This document shows, piece by piece, positions 32,448 to 44,299 of a stretch of DNA of 64,000 bases. Position 1 is the stretch's first letter; each line of letters begins with the position of its first letter. The DNA is from Aquarana catesbeiana (lineage: Eukaryota > Chordata > Amphibia > Anura > Ranidae): contig NC_133336.1 of the NCBI RefSeq assembly GCF_042186555.1, positions 33,047,082 through 33,111,081 on the forward strand, written 5' to 3'. Under the pieces are notes generated by a model. The model did not search any database. It had not been told where the DNA came from and was given only the letters and a program-made list of their open reading frames with translations. The translations under genes were made by a program, and so were the position numbers.

Positions 32448-32743
32448 CAGGGGTTTCCAAACTTTTCAAACAAAGGGCCAGTTTACTGTCCTTCAGACTT
32501 TAGGGGGGCTAGATTATGGTCATTGGGGATATAAAATGCCCCACGCCCAGCATCAGTGAGAATAAACATGGACGCAGGGTTGATGGTCAATATGAGGAGT
32601 AGTTCCCCGTCATTGGTATTGCTAGTAGGAATAGTACACCATTATTGGTATCAGTGGAGGAAATGGTGCCCCATAGTAGGTTTCAGTGGGAGGACTAGTG
32701 CCTAGTTTAAAGGCTAGCAAAGGGCTGCGGTTTAGAAACCCCT
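32448..32743. mobile_element. hAT-type MITE with internal minisatellite
   Basis: Ends CAGGGGTTTCCAAACTTTTC and (other strand) CAGGGGTTTCTAAACCGCAG, the classical hAT terminus. Inside, a unit of about 35 bp ('cattggtatcagtggagg' plus 'aaatagtgcccc'-like) is repeated about three times at 32605-32705. An 8-bp duplication is not recognisable. No protein. Confidence 0.8.
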
Positions 32744-33229
32744 GTTTTAGAGCAATATGCACCAGTGTCTGGAGATGGCTTCCACCCCAGCCTTCCCAGT
32801 CAGCTGAGAGAAAGAGGAAGATAAGACTGTTCACCCCATTTGCTAGAGTTAACGACCATGCATATAGGCTGGGAAAGAAGCTGTACCTGCTATATGCCGG
32901 CTTTGCCCGTGTAGTGTGTTCATTGCATGAGCAGAGAGGTGTGTGTGTTTTCTGTTTCCTGGAAGACAATTCACTTCTCAAACGCCAGGTCCAATCTATC
33001 TGCAGCAATCCCGCTGTTAATTAGGCACAGAACCCATTGCAGGTTCCATTTTAGTGTGAAATATAAAGAGGTGCAGGTAGCCCAGAAATACCTGGAACAG
33101 GTTTATCTTCTTTTTTTTTGTGGCACACTCTACTTGCACAAGTTTCTTACATCATTATAATGGCAAAGGGAGCTTTGTTCACCCTCAATGCATTTGACCA
33201 GTTCTTGTGTGGATTTATCCATCTGGCTA

Positions 33230-33649
33230 AAGCCTCGTACACACGCTTTGATTTTTCGGACGATGGAACGTCCAATTTTTGTGGCATGCTAGTCTCACTC
33301 ATGTCGAAAGTGAAGAGATTACTAACAATACAAGAATTTTCGTTTGACCGAATACAACGTCAGAAGTGGCGTAACGCGTTGAATAGTTTTTGTATGTATT
33401 CTTTCGTTTCTGAGCATACGTTGTCTTGCTCTTACGATTTTTTTTTCGGACAAAAACCATACTAATGAAACGAAAATCGGACGTTGAGGTCACATCTGAC
33501 AAAAAATTTCATAGTGTTTATGTCCAGCTTTTGTCTGACGAAAAAGTGAAATCGGCTGTCAAAAGCTTTGTACTAATGGTAAGATTTGCGGACGATTGGT
33601 CGTCGTAACACAATTGACGTCTGAAAATCAAAGCGCGTGTACAGGCCTT
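33230..33649. mobile_element. MITE with 'gtacacgcgctttgatttt' ends, TA flanked
   Basis: Ends AAGCCTCGTACACACGCTTT and (other strand) AAGGCCTGTACACGCGCTTT extend over about 30 bases including 'gattttt.ggacg'. TA flanks at 33228-33229 and 33650-33651. The terminal 'gtacacacg' is shared with the MITE at 22896, so both may belong to one superfamily. No coding region. Confidence 0.75.
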
Positions 33650-33651
33650 TA

Positions 33652-34585
33652 CACTGTATACAGTGCCTAAAATGAAAGGTCATGAAAATTTGTAGACCAT
33701 TATTGGTCTGCAATATGAGCTCTTTTTTTTTCATCCTGTCTTTGGAATTTGTGGGCCTGGTGCAAATGGACCCGTCTGCATTTATGTTATGTCTCTTAGG
33801 ACCTCCACAGCATGGCCAGTGTTGAGATCCTTCTCACTACAGAAAAGGTCAATAGGTTCCCGAAGCTTCAGAGGCAAATGCCTCACAACTTTACTGATTA
33901 CATTTCCCACCTGCCAGCTATCGTCCAAAGAGATTTAAAAGTCTTGAGTCTTGCAGAAAGGAAAGGCTTTTCTCTGTGTTTTAGCTACTTCTGGAGAGTC
34001 CAGAGTGCTGTGTGTAGCATCAGAACACACTTAATTGCTGCTTGTAATAAATCCTGCTAAATGAATGCAGTATGAATCCTGCCCATGTTCTGTTCATTAG
34101 TTTGTGGAGCTGATCGTGCTAGTAACATAGGATCCCTGAGCATGGGCGGAAGGGCTTAGAGTGTCAAGAAAGCTTCTGTCACACAATAGGTTAATATTTA
34201 TTACTGAAATCAAGCCAGAAATTTCAGCTAGTAAATTCACATCATTAGTGGGAACGACAGGCCCCCTAAATCTGCCTCTGCACCTGGATTGTCCCAGGCA
34301 GCCTCCATTCTAGCCCAAGGTCAAATTATAGAGTAGTGTGCACAGGCCCAGCTCCCCTCTCCTATACCTGTCATGAGAACACGGATCTGCCTATGCATCC
34401 AAATATAACTTTTGGAAATCATGAGCACATTTAAAGTCCAACATTTACTGCAAATATTCTCTATAGTAATAATAATTTTGGCAGCAGAAAAGTTTTGTTT
34501 TGTAGCTATTTTTAGTATTTAATGTTTAGTGTAAGATATAATGTGTTCTTATATATGTTTTTGTTATATAGTTAATAGAATGGTT
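33652..34585. other. No recognised gene
   Basis: An 82-codon frame at 33812-34060 has no domain or splice support and lies in presumed DIO2 intron. Nothing else was seen. Confidence 0.35.
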
Positions 34586-34589
34586 AGAC

Positions 34590-34860
34590 AGGAGAGCGGG
34601 CATTGATGGATATGGAGGAAATCGGCTAGAGAGAACATGCACGAATAAAAGTGGGGATAATTGACTGATATTAGGAGAGTAGACATTGATGGAAGAAGAG
34701 GAGAATGACTAGAGAGGGACAGGTGGGTATGAATAGAAGGAGAATGACTAGAGGAGAGAGCGGACATGGATGAAAGTGGAGGAAATTGACTAGAAACAAG
34801 AACTGGCTTGGATGGGAAAAAAAAGGAAATCGACTGGAGAGAAGAGCAGACATGGATCCC
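34590..34860 (+). repeat. Degenerate minisatellite, about 45-50 bp unit
   Basis: Units built from 'agagcggacatggatg' plus 'gtggaggaaattgactag' recur with drift and length changes about six times, ending at 34857. It lies directly against the left limit of the fold-back Tc1 derivative. Confidence 0.7.
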
Positions 34861-34863
34861 AAA

Positions 34864-36004
34864 GGTGTTCTATCAAGTTGAGGTTAGGACTCTGTGCAGG
34901 CCAGTCAAGTTCCTCCACCCCAAACTCGCTCATCCATGTATTTATAGACCTTGCTTTGTGCACTGGAAGGAGCCATCCCCAAACTATTCCCACAAAGTTT
35001 GGAGCATGAAATTGTCCAAAAGGTTTTGGTATGCTGACACCTTAAGAATTTGCTTCACTGGAACTAAGGGGCCAAGCTCAACCCCTGAAAAACCACCCCA
35101 AACCATAATCCCCCGTCCACCAAATGATTTGGACCAGTGCACAAAGCAAGGTCCATAAAAAAAAACACATGGATGAGTGAGTTTGTGGTGGAGGAACTTG
35201 ACTGGCCTGCACAGAGTCCTGATCTCAACCCGATAGAACACTATTGTCTATGGGAATGTTTGGTCATTCTTCCAGAAGCGCATTTGCGAGGTCAGACACT
35301 GATGTTGGAGGAGAAGGCCTGGTTTGCAGTCTCCACTCTAATTCATCCCAAAGGTGTTCTATTGCAGTTGAGGTCTGGACTCTGTGCGGGCCAGTCAAGT
35401 TCCTCCACCCTAAATTTGCTCATCTATGTCTTTTATGGACCTTTCTTTGTGCACTGGTGCACAGTCATATTGGAACAAGAAGGGGCCATCCCTAAACTGT
35501 TCCCACAAAGATGAGAGCATGAAATTGTCCAACATGTTTTGGTATGCTGACACCTTAAGAGTTCCCTTCACTGGAAATAAGGGGCCAAGCCCAGCCCCTG
35601 AAAAACCACCCCACACCATAACACTCCCTCCACCAAATTATTTTGACCAGTGCACAAAACAAGGTCCATAAAGACATGGATGAACGAGTTTGGGGTGGAG
35701 GAACTTCACTGGCTTGAGTCCCAACCTCAACCCGTTAGAAAACCTTTGGGATGAATTAGAGCAGAGACTGCGAGCCAGGCCTTTTCACACCTAACCTCAC
35801 AAATGCGCTTCTGGAAGAATGGTCAAACATTCCCATAAACACACTTCTAAACCTTGTGGACAGCCTTCCCAGAAGAGTTAAAGCTGTTATAGATGCAAAG
35901 GGTGGGCCAACTCAATGTTAAACTCTGTGGACTAAGACTGGGATGCCATTAAAGTTCATGTGCGTGTAAAGGCAGGCGTCCCTGTACTTTTGGCAATATG
36001 CTGT
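34864..36004. mobile_element. Fold-back derivative of a Tc1-like element, two units
   Basis: Unit A: arms 34864-34966 and 35133-35241. Unit B: arms about 35353-35457 and 35647-35742. In each, the arms are inverted copies of the transposase segment for MSEFGVEELDWPAQSPDLNP and the middle encodes, on the minus strand, the preceding core GIMVWGGFSGxxLGPL. After unit B the plus strand continues to the normal gene end (NLVDSLPRRVKAVIDAKGG) and a terminus with 'ggcaggcgtccctgtacttt' (about 35973-35992). No intact gene; no left terminus. Confidence 0.78.
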
Positions 36005-36009
36005 AGGCA

Positions 36010-37111
36010 AATGACAATGTTAAAACTGTCAGAATGAAAGCAGACCATGGAAGAGAACATAGAAAGAAGTTGATGCATGCTTCCACGGTATATAAAGCTG
36101 AATGTGAGGCAGAGTCTTCCTTAAACGAATTCTAGGTATGGATATTTTTACGTAGTTGCATTGGTCTAGCCAGTGGACTTGTAGCCAGGTGCTTTGCTAG
36201 AGACAGACAGTGATTTAGGACACTGTGCTGCAGTGCTTTCTGTGTCTCCACTGAACTTCAAATGAGTGGGTTAACACTACCTCGCCCCATGGAGAACTGA
36301 AAAACAGAAAGAGCTCAAGAGACTTGACAGTTGGCAGCATTGAATCATGGGAAATGAAGTTCAGGAAACAAATTTTACTATGGCAGTTAATAGACTTTCT
36401 GACTACAATTCCAAACGTTTGCCAAGTATAAAGAGAGAGAGAGCTGTTTTTTTTACCAGGTTGAAAACAGGGATTTTATCTTTGCTGCAAGGAGACAGAG
36501 GTGTGCACATCACTGCTCTTGTGTGCCCTTCAACTACAAGCTTGTGGTTGTGGGCAGAGGACCACTCCAGACAGATCCAGAAGTGAGCTGACATCTGGAC
36601 AGTGGGTTGCCATGTCGCTGGGACTGGTGAGAGGACACTGATGCCATTAACCCATTGCTGCTAGCAGAGATTGAGCACATAGGGATTGCACATCTAACGA
36701 TCAGCATTATTTACTGCATGCAGACTTTACTGGGACTAAACTCATGTGCACCGCCATAAAGACTGGGCCCCAATGCCAGCCAGCAGAAAAGAACCAGGGT
36801 TAAAGAATGATCACTCAGCTGCTTCACAAGATCTTTGCCTAATCTCCGTAGTAAGAGGTAACTCTTTAGGGCGTTTTGAATCTCCTCTCTGCCATGCATA
36901 TAGAGTGCAAGTGGATATAGCCTAATGTTTACAGAGGAATTTTTGCTGTATTAATTATCATTGCTGTTACTGTTTTTCTAATGCCATTGCTTATTGCTTA
37001 TTTTGTGGTTTACTAGATTTATTCTAATGTAGCTGCACAGAACTCCATTCTATGCTGCTACAGCATAGTGAACATATTATCTAGTGAACTGTGATTAACC
37101 TTTTACTTATG
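36010..37111. other. No gene seen
   Basis: Intronic sequence without recognised repeat ends or coding frames. Confidence 0.4.
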
Positions 37112-37320
37112 TACAGTGGATATAAAAAGTCTACACACCCCTGTTAAAATGTCAGGTTTCTGTGATGTAAAAAAATGAGACAAAGATAAATCATTTCAGA
37201 ATGTTCCACCTTTAATGTGACCTATAGACTGTACAACTCAACTGAACAACAAACTGAAATCTTAGGAGGAGGGAAGTAAAAATAAACTAAAAAAATATGG
37301 TTGCATGAGTGTGCACACCC

Positions 37321-38421
37321 TTAACCACTTACGGACCGCTCGCCTTCGTTTTACGTCGCTACTTTGAAGAGGAATATCGTTGTTATGGCAGCAACTAGCT
37401 GCCATGACCCTGGTATCCTCTTCTTCAGCGCCAGAAAAAAGATAAAGGTGGTCTCTGCACCGCAAAATCACTTATTGGCAGTGGTAGAGGGCCTGTCCCA
37501 CCCCCCCTCCCGTCACGCTCCAGTTCCCTCCGTCGCGCTCCAGAGCCACCGGCAGTGGCGGAAGTGATCGAGTCTGCTCTCCTGTTAGGCATGGAGACGA
37601 GTAAGGGGGAAGATGGCCCCCACCCATCTCCATATCATTGCAGGGCGGAAGCAACGTCAAAACGTCACTTCCACCCATAGCTCTTAAAGGGACATTTGTT
37701 TTGTTTTTTTTATTGCATTTTAGTGTAAATATGAGATCTGAGATCTGAGGTCTTTTTGACCCCAGATCTCATATTTAAGAGTTCCTGTCATGCTTTTTTG
37801 TATTACAAGGGATGTCTACATTCCTTGTAATAGGAATACAAATGACACAATTTTTATTATTTTTTTTTTTAAAAGAACAGTGTAAAAAATAAAAGGTATA
37901 ATAAATAAGAAAAAAAATAGACGTGCCCCGTCCCGCCGAGCTCACGTGCAGGAACGAGCGCATATGTGAGTAGCGCCTGCATATGAAAACGGTGTTCATA
38001 CCACACATGTGAGGTATCACCACAATCATTAGAGCAAGAGCAATAATTTTAGCCCTAGACCTCATCTGTAACTCAAAACATGCAACCTGTAGAATTATTT
38101 TAAATGTCGCCTATGGAGATTTTTAAGGGTAAAAGTTTGTCGCCATTCCATGAGCGGGCGCAATTTTGAAGCATGACATGTTTGGTATCAATTTACTCGG
38201 TGTAACGTTTATCTTTCACGAAATATCAAAAAAATTGTAAGACACTGCGCAAATACAGTGTGACAGAAAGTATTGCAATGACCGCCATTTTATTCTCTAG
38301 GGTGTTAGAAAAAAATATATAATATTTGGGGGTTCTAAAGTAATTTTCTAGCAAAAAAACCTGTTTTTTTTAACTTGTAAACACCAAATCTCAGAAAAAG
38401 GCTCGGTCCTTAAGTGGTTAT
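37321..38421. mobile_element. R2 repeat, complete copy inside Tc1 copy 4
   Basis: TTAACCACTTACGGACCG at 37321 and (other strand) ATAACCACTTAAGGACCG at 38421 are the two ends; the target is TTAA on the left and TTAT on the right. Inside: 'gaatatcgttgttatggcag', an inverted pair 'aaatatgagatctgag' / 'ccagatctcatattt' (37725-37775), 'acaagggatgtctac' / 'attccttgtaat', and 'gcaaccgtagaatt'-type AT-rich right half with 'attttattctctagggtg'. About 1.1 kb, no protein. Confidence 0.85.
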
Positions 38422-38429
38422 ACTAATAC

Positions 38430-39330
38430 TTTGTTGAATCACCTTTTTGATTTTATTACAGCACTCAGTCTTTTTGGGTATGAGTCTATCAGCATGGCAC
38501 ATCTTGACTTGGCAATATTTTCCCACTCTTCTTTGCAAAAACACTCCAAATCTGTCAGATTGCGAGGACATCTCCTGTGCACAGCCCTCTTCAGATCACC
38601 CTACAGATTTTGAATCAGATTCGGGTCTGGGCTTCTTCTGGTGAAGCCATTCCTTTTGTTGATTTGGTTGTATGCGTTGGGTCATTGTCATGCTGAAAGA
38701 TAAAGTTCTTCATGTTCAGTTTTCTAGTAGAAGCCTGAAAGTTTTGTTTCAATATTCACTGGTATTTGGACCTGTTCATAATTCCCTCTACCTTGACTAA
38801 GGCCCCTGTTCAAGCTGAAGAATAACAGCCCCAAAGCATGATGCTGCCACCACCAAGCTTCACGGTGGGTATGGTGTTCTTTTGGTGATGTGCAGTGTTG
38901 TTTTTGTGCCAAGCATATCTTTTTGAATTATGGCCAAAAAGTTCAACCTTGGTTTTATCAGACCAGAACATTTTCGCACATGCTTTTGGGAGACTTCCCC
39001 ATAGCCCAGTGATGTGCAGAATACGGGAGATTGTTGTCACATGTACCACACAGCCAGTACTTGCCAGATATTCCTCCAGCTCCTTTAATGTTGCTGTAGG
39101 CCTCTTGGTATCCTCCCTGACCAGTTTTCTTCTCATATATTCATCAATTTTGGAGGCACGTCCAGTTCTTGGTAATGTCGCTGTTGTGCCATATTTTCTC
39201 CACTTGATTGACTGTCTTCACTGTGTTCCATGGTATAGCTAATGCCTTGGAAATATTTTTTACCCTTCTCCTGACTGATACATTTTACCAATGAGATCCC
39301 TCTGATGCTTTGGAAGCTCTCTGGCCATGG
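38430..39330 (-). pseudogene. Tc1-like transposase of copy 4, decayed
   Basis: Minus strand: the N-terminal part is scrambled between 39330 and 39140; an open piece from 39136 reads MRRKLVREDTKRPTATLKEL, then FWSDKTKVELFGHNSKRYAW with the first catalytic Asp, and TVKLGGGSIMLWGCY, ending at a stop near 38812. Further pieces down to about 38430 show the second Asp and Glu regions only as fragments in changing frames. Confidence 0.85.
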
Positions 39331-39602
39331 CTTTTGCTGTAGGATGCAACTAAGAAAATGTCAGGAAAGACCTACTAGAACAACTGAACTTTTATTTGGG
39401 ATTAATCAGAGGCACTTTTAATGACAGGTGTGTACTGACTCTTATTTAACATGAGTTTGAATACGATTGCATAATTCTGAATAAAGCTACAATCCCCAGT
39501 TATAAGAGGGTGTGCACACTTATAAAATCACATTATTTTATTTTTTTTATTTTTAAGATTTCAGTTTGCTTTTCAACTAAGTTGTACAGTTTATAGGTCA
39601 TA

Positions 39603-40547
39603 TTAACCACTTAAGCCCCGGACCATTTTGCTGGCATAGACCAGAGCACTTTTTGCGATTCGGCACTGCGTCGCTTTAACTGACAAATGCGCGGTCGTGC
39701 GACGTGGCTCCCAAACAAAATTGACATCCTTTTTTCCCCCCACAAATAGAGCTTTCGTTTGGTGGTATTTGATCACCTCTGCGTTTTTTTTATTTTTTGC
39801 GCTATAAACAAAAAAAAAGCGACAATTTAGAAAAAAAACGCATTATTTTTTACTTTTTGATATAATAAATATCCCCAAAAAATATATAAAAACCCATTTT
39901 TTTCCTCAGTTTAGGCCGATTTGTATTCTTCTACATATTTTTGGTAAAAAAAAAAAATCGCAATAAGCGTTTATTGATTGGTTTGCGCAAAAGTTATAGC
40001 GTCTACAAAATAGGGGATCGTTTTATGGCGTTTTTATTAATAATTGTTTTTTTTTTTTAGTAGTAATGGCGGCGATCAGCGTTTTTTTTTTTGTGACTTT
40101 TTTTGTGTTGTGACTGCGACATTATGGCGGACACATCGGACAATTTTGACACATTTTTGGGACCATTGGCATTAATACAGCAATCAATGCTAAACCTCTA
40201 ACCTCTAGGCGCTGTAGGGGTTAAGTGTGTCCTAGGGAGTGTTTCTAACTGTGGGGGGGAGGGGCTGTGTGTGACACTACACTGATCGCCGCTCCCGATC
40301 ACAGGGAGCAGAGATCAGTGACAGTGTCACTAGGCAGAACTGGGAGATGCTTGTTTACATTAGCATCTCCCCGTTCTTCCTCACTGTGAGACGATCGCGG
40401 GTATGCCCGCGGACATCAGGTCCACGGGAACCGTGGTCACGGAGCCCGCAAGCCGCCTCTTAGAGTGCAACGCACAGGTACGTTAATCTGCCTGTACGTG
40501 CCCTTCTGCCGCAGTATATCTGTGTGAGGCAGTCGGGAAGCGGTTAA
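39603..40547 (-). mobile_element. R1 repeat, complete copy inside Tc1 copy 4
   Basis: TTAA at 39603-39606 and 40544-40547. Ends TTAACCACTTAAGCCCCGG and (other strand) TTAACCGCTTCCCGACTGCC. Carries all R1 blocks in reverse order, including 'gttatagcgtctac' and 'ggtggtatttgatcacctc'. The 941 bp between TTAA sites has no open frame of note. The left inverted repeat of the host Tc1 gives the uninserted sequence. Confidence 0.9.
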
Positions 40548-41343
40548 AGGTGGAAAGTTCTGAAATGATTTATCTTTTGTCTCGTTTTTTTTTTTTTTTT
40601 TTACATCACAGAAACCTGACATTTCAACAGGGGTGTGTAGACCTTTTTATATCCACTGTATGTGCATATTGCTATTTACTGTAGCTAGTGACCAATATGT
40701 TGGGTTCATTTACCACTAACCAATCAGATCTTTACATTTTTTATACTGAACCTTAGTTGTGTGCAGGGTATCTATATTTGTGCTCAAAGTAGCAGTGCAG
40801 TATCCATTTGCTTAACCTGGTGTGTCAGTGGGGCTGAGGTTGTTCTCAGAGTCAAGCTAGAACAACACAAAACCCAATCTGCAAGGTGGCTCCTGTGGGG
40901 GGGAAGTGTTACAGACCATACCATTGGTCCATCTACCATACCTAGTTGATCCTCCTAGAATAATGAAATCACTGAAGTGCACACCACTAGTCAAGTGATC
41001 TCCACTTTTGCTTCCAGGTCCAGTGCCAAACAGATGCCCTGCTGCATTCTGAACACAGGAGAAATGGCTGCACGGGTACCATTCAAAGAATGCTTTGAAT
41101 TTGCTGAATGACTGCAGAGTTTTCTGTGATTGAATGAGAAGAGGGGGGCTGTGATACATATACACTGTACAGTATATATGTTTGTATATCATAAATCTCA
41201 TTGTGGCACTGATCTGATTTCTTTCATGCTTGTCCCTCTGTGTGGGAATATATAGGGGCACCCTGCTTGCCGCGTTGGCTTCTGGCCTTGTTGTGACCGC
41301 TGCAGATCGTATAATTTGTTATGTACCTATGTATTTGTCTATA

Positions 41344-42303
41344 TTAACCACTTGCCGACCAGCCACCGCAGGTACAGTGCGGCAGAATGGCTCGGCCGGG
41401 CGAAACAACGTTATGTAACATCGCTTCGCCCTGTGGCCACTAGGGGCGCTTGCCCCCCCTTGTCGATGCGAGTGCCCGGCGGGCTCCCGTGATCGCTGCT
41501 GACGCACAGAGAACTGGGATCTGTGTGTAAACACAGTTTCCGGTTCTCTGAGGGGAGAACAGACAGATCGTCTGTTCTAACAGAGTATGAACAGGTGATC
41601 TGTCATCTCCCCTACACAGTCCCCTCCCCCCTTCCGTTAGAACACACACTAGGGAACACATTAACCCCTTGATCGCCCCCTAGTGTACTTTTTCCCTGCC
41701 AGTGACATTTTTACAGTAATCAATGCATTTTTATAGCACTGATCGCTGTATTAATGCCAGTTGTCCCAAAAATGTGTCAAAATTGTTAGATGTGTATAAT
41801 GTTGCAGTCCTGATAAAAATCGCAGATCGCCGCCATTACTAGTAAAAAAAAAAAAATAATAATAAAAATGCCATAAAACTATCCCCTATTTTGTAGACGC
41901 TATAACTTTTGCGCAAACCAATCAATATATGCTTATTGCGATCTTTTTTTTTTTTTCTTACCAAAAATATGTAGAAGAATATGTATCTGCCTAAACTGAG
42001 GGAAAAAAATTGTTTTTTATATATTTTTGGGGGATATTTATTATAGCAAAAAGTTAAAAAATTCTGTGTTTTTTTTCAAAATTGTTGCCCTTTTTTGTTT
42101 ATAGTGCAAAAAATAAAAACCGCAGAGATGATAAAATACCACCAAAAGAAAGCTCTATTTGTGGGGAAAAAAAGGACATCAGTTTTGTTTGGGTGCAACG
42201 TCGCACGACCGCGCAATTGTCAGTTAAAGGGACGCAGTGCCGAATCGCAAAAAGTGCTCTGGCCAGGAAGGGGGGTAAAGTCTTCCGGGGCTGAAGCGGT
42301 TAA
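41344..42303 (+). mobile_element. R1 repeat, complete TTAA-flanked copy
   Basis: TTAACCACTTGCCGACCAGC at 41344 and (other strand) TTAACCGCTTCAGCCCCGG at 42303; TTAA at both limits. All R1 blocks are present in order: 'gtgcggcagaatggct', 'gatcgccccctagtgt', 'cgctgtattaatgcc', 'tagacgctataac', 'gggggatatttattatag', 'caacgtcgcacgaccgcgc'. Best reference copy in the window; no coding frame. Confidence 0.88.
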
Positions 42304-42304
42304 T

Positions 42305-43530
42305 GTACAATAAAGAAGTTAGTGGTTTGTTTCACTGAAAAAAAATGACTTGTTTTGTTTTATTTTATTGCAATGTGTTTTAGCGGTTGGAAATTTTTGC
42401 TGCAAGACAGTGCATGACTTGGCAAACTGATAAACTAGCAGCATTCTTCCACCATGTTCACTTATCACAGATTTGTTTCATCTATTTCTTTATCTCTAGT
42501 TTAGTTTGATGATAGAAAATGTATTTTATTTTGCCTAGAGCAGTATACGTTGGCTGGAAGCTCTGTCATGTAAGTGAGATTTTTTTTTTATTGTTTGATT
42601 AATTTTCACATCCAGGAAAAGACACATTTCTTCTACCGCTAAACGTGCTATAAAGACCTATGCGTGCAGTGGAGATGGTAACGGCACTGCCATCACCGAC
42701 TTGAAATGATTTGCGGTAAGGGTAACACCTAGGCCATATTCCTGACAGATGCATCGTTCATTTCCATGAAAGATTTGAGAAGTGCTATTGCTCCTTTAGA
42801 TGCCAAGAGAACAAGTGCTGCTTCTTGCTGGAACAAGCAACAGCTGGAGGGCCGCCAGTTTGAGACCCTTGATCTAAAGTGATCATGTTGGAATGAGATT
42901 TTGGTTGCTAGGTTGGTCAGTTTTTTGTTCCATTGAGGAAATCTGTGTTAGCCTATTATAAAGTAAGTTAGAAACTCCTCCACCAGTGTAACAGTGTGGG
43001 CCAGTGGAGGATAGGCACTAAAAGTTAAGCGATTCCACCGTGAAGCAGACCCAACAGCATGGGCCTGTAGCAGTCTCTTTTGCTGCTTTTCCGTACACCG
43101 CAAACAGTGCTAGGCAGCAAAATCCCAGGGGGTTACCCCTGGCACGAGAATGGAGTTCTTTACAAATTTCAAGACACTTGTAACTCTTGTTCTGTACAAT
43201 TATTATAAGTAACACTTGAATCTGTCACATCACTTGTGAAAATCACAGGGTGTTTGGCCACAGTCCAGATTTACCATACAAAGTCTAGGAACATGAAAAA
43301 CGTTATCAAGGATCTCTCACTTGGTGGGCATTGTGTGAGGGTTGATCTGTTGAAGAGTATATTTAAAAGTGGTCTTTTCTAAGTGTCTATAGTGCATATG
43401 AGAGAATGTGTGCATCGGAGTCTATCTACAAGGCTCGATTTGGAAGAATGGCTCTTTGTTAAGATATTGCGATGGCTCTTAGAATTCGACTTCATTCAGA
43501 TTTCACTTTTCCAAAGCATTCATGGTATTC
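42305..43530. other. No gene seen
   Basis: Intronic sequence without recognised coding region or repeat ends. Confidence 0.4.
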
Positions 43531-43535
43531 CAGAT

Positions 43536-44297
43536 AGGGCTGGGTGAACGGTTCGGCCCGCATAAGCGGTGTTCGGGGCAAATTCGAAAGACGTCGGAAC
43601 ACCGTTAAAGTCTATGGGACACTAACGTGAAAAATCAAAAGTGCTCATTTGAAAGGCTTATATGCAAGTTTTTGTCATAAAAAGTGTTTGGGGTCCCGGG
43701 TCCTGCCCCAGGGGACATGTATCAATGCAAACATTTTATTTATAAAAACTGCCGTTTTTTTCGGGAGCAGTGATTTCTTTTTTTTTTTTTAATGCTTAAA
43801 AGTGAAACAATAAAAATGAAATATTCCTTTGAATATCATGCCGGGGGGGGGGGGGGGGGTGTGCCTATAGTATGCCTGTAAAGTGGTGCATTTTTCCTGT
43901 GTTTAGAACAGTACCAAAGCAAAATGCCATTTCTAAAGGAAAAATTGTCATTTAAAACTGATTGCGGCTGTAATGAATTGTCGGGTCTCGGCAATATAGA
44001 TAAAACTCATTGAAAAAAAGGGCATGGGTTCCCCCCCACCCAGTCCATTACCAGGCCCTTTGGGTGTGGAATAAATATTAAGGGGAACCCTGAACCAAAA
44101 AAAAAATTGCGTGGGGGTTCCCCCAAAATCCATACCAGGCCCTTCAGATCTGGTATGGAAATTAAGGGGAACCCTGCGCCAAAATAAAAAAAATGGCGTA
44201 GGGGTCCCCCCCAAAATCCATACAAGACCCTTATCCAAGCACGCAACATGGCAGGCCGCAAGAAAAGAGGGGGAGACAAGTGAGCATCCCCCAACCG
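43536..44297 (+). repeat. hAT-like repeat with ~70-bp tandem units, 3' cut
   Basis: Begins TAGGGCTGGGTGAACGGTTC, a hAT-style end. A poly-G run is at 43843-43859. From about 44020 to 44230 a unit is repeated about three times: 'gggttcccccaaaatccat', 'accaggcccttcagat', 'ctggtatggaaattaagggg' and 'aaccctgcgccaaaa'. The expected right end is missing; an R1 copy begins at about 44300. Confidence 0.65.
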
Positions 44298-44299
44298 GC

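Larger units (their letters stand above)
37114..40658 (-). mobile_element. Tc1/mariner transposon, copy 4, with two TTAA inserts
   Basis: Ends CAGTGGATATAAAAAGTCTA and (other strand) CAGTGGATATAAAAAGGTCT; TA flanks at 37112-37113 and 40659-40660. Outer repeats AAAGTCTACACACCCC and inner GTGTGCACACCC give IR/DR structure. The left inverted repeat is interrupted at 37321-38421 and the right at 39603-40547. Subtracting both leaves about 1.5 kb, the normal size. Confidence 0.92.

Noticed and set aside
33812..34060. 82-codon plus-strand frame
   Set aside because: Length is within chance for this AT content and it lies in presumed DIO2 intron; nothing recognisable.
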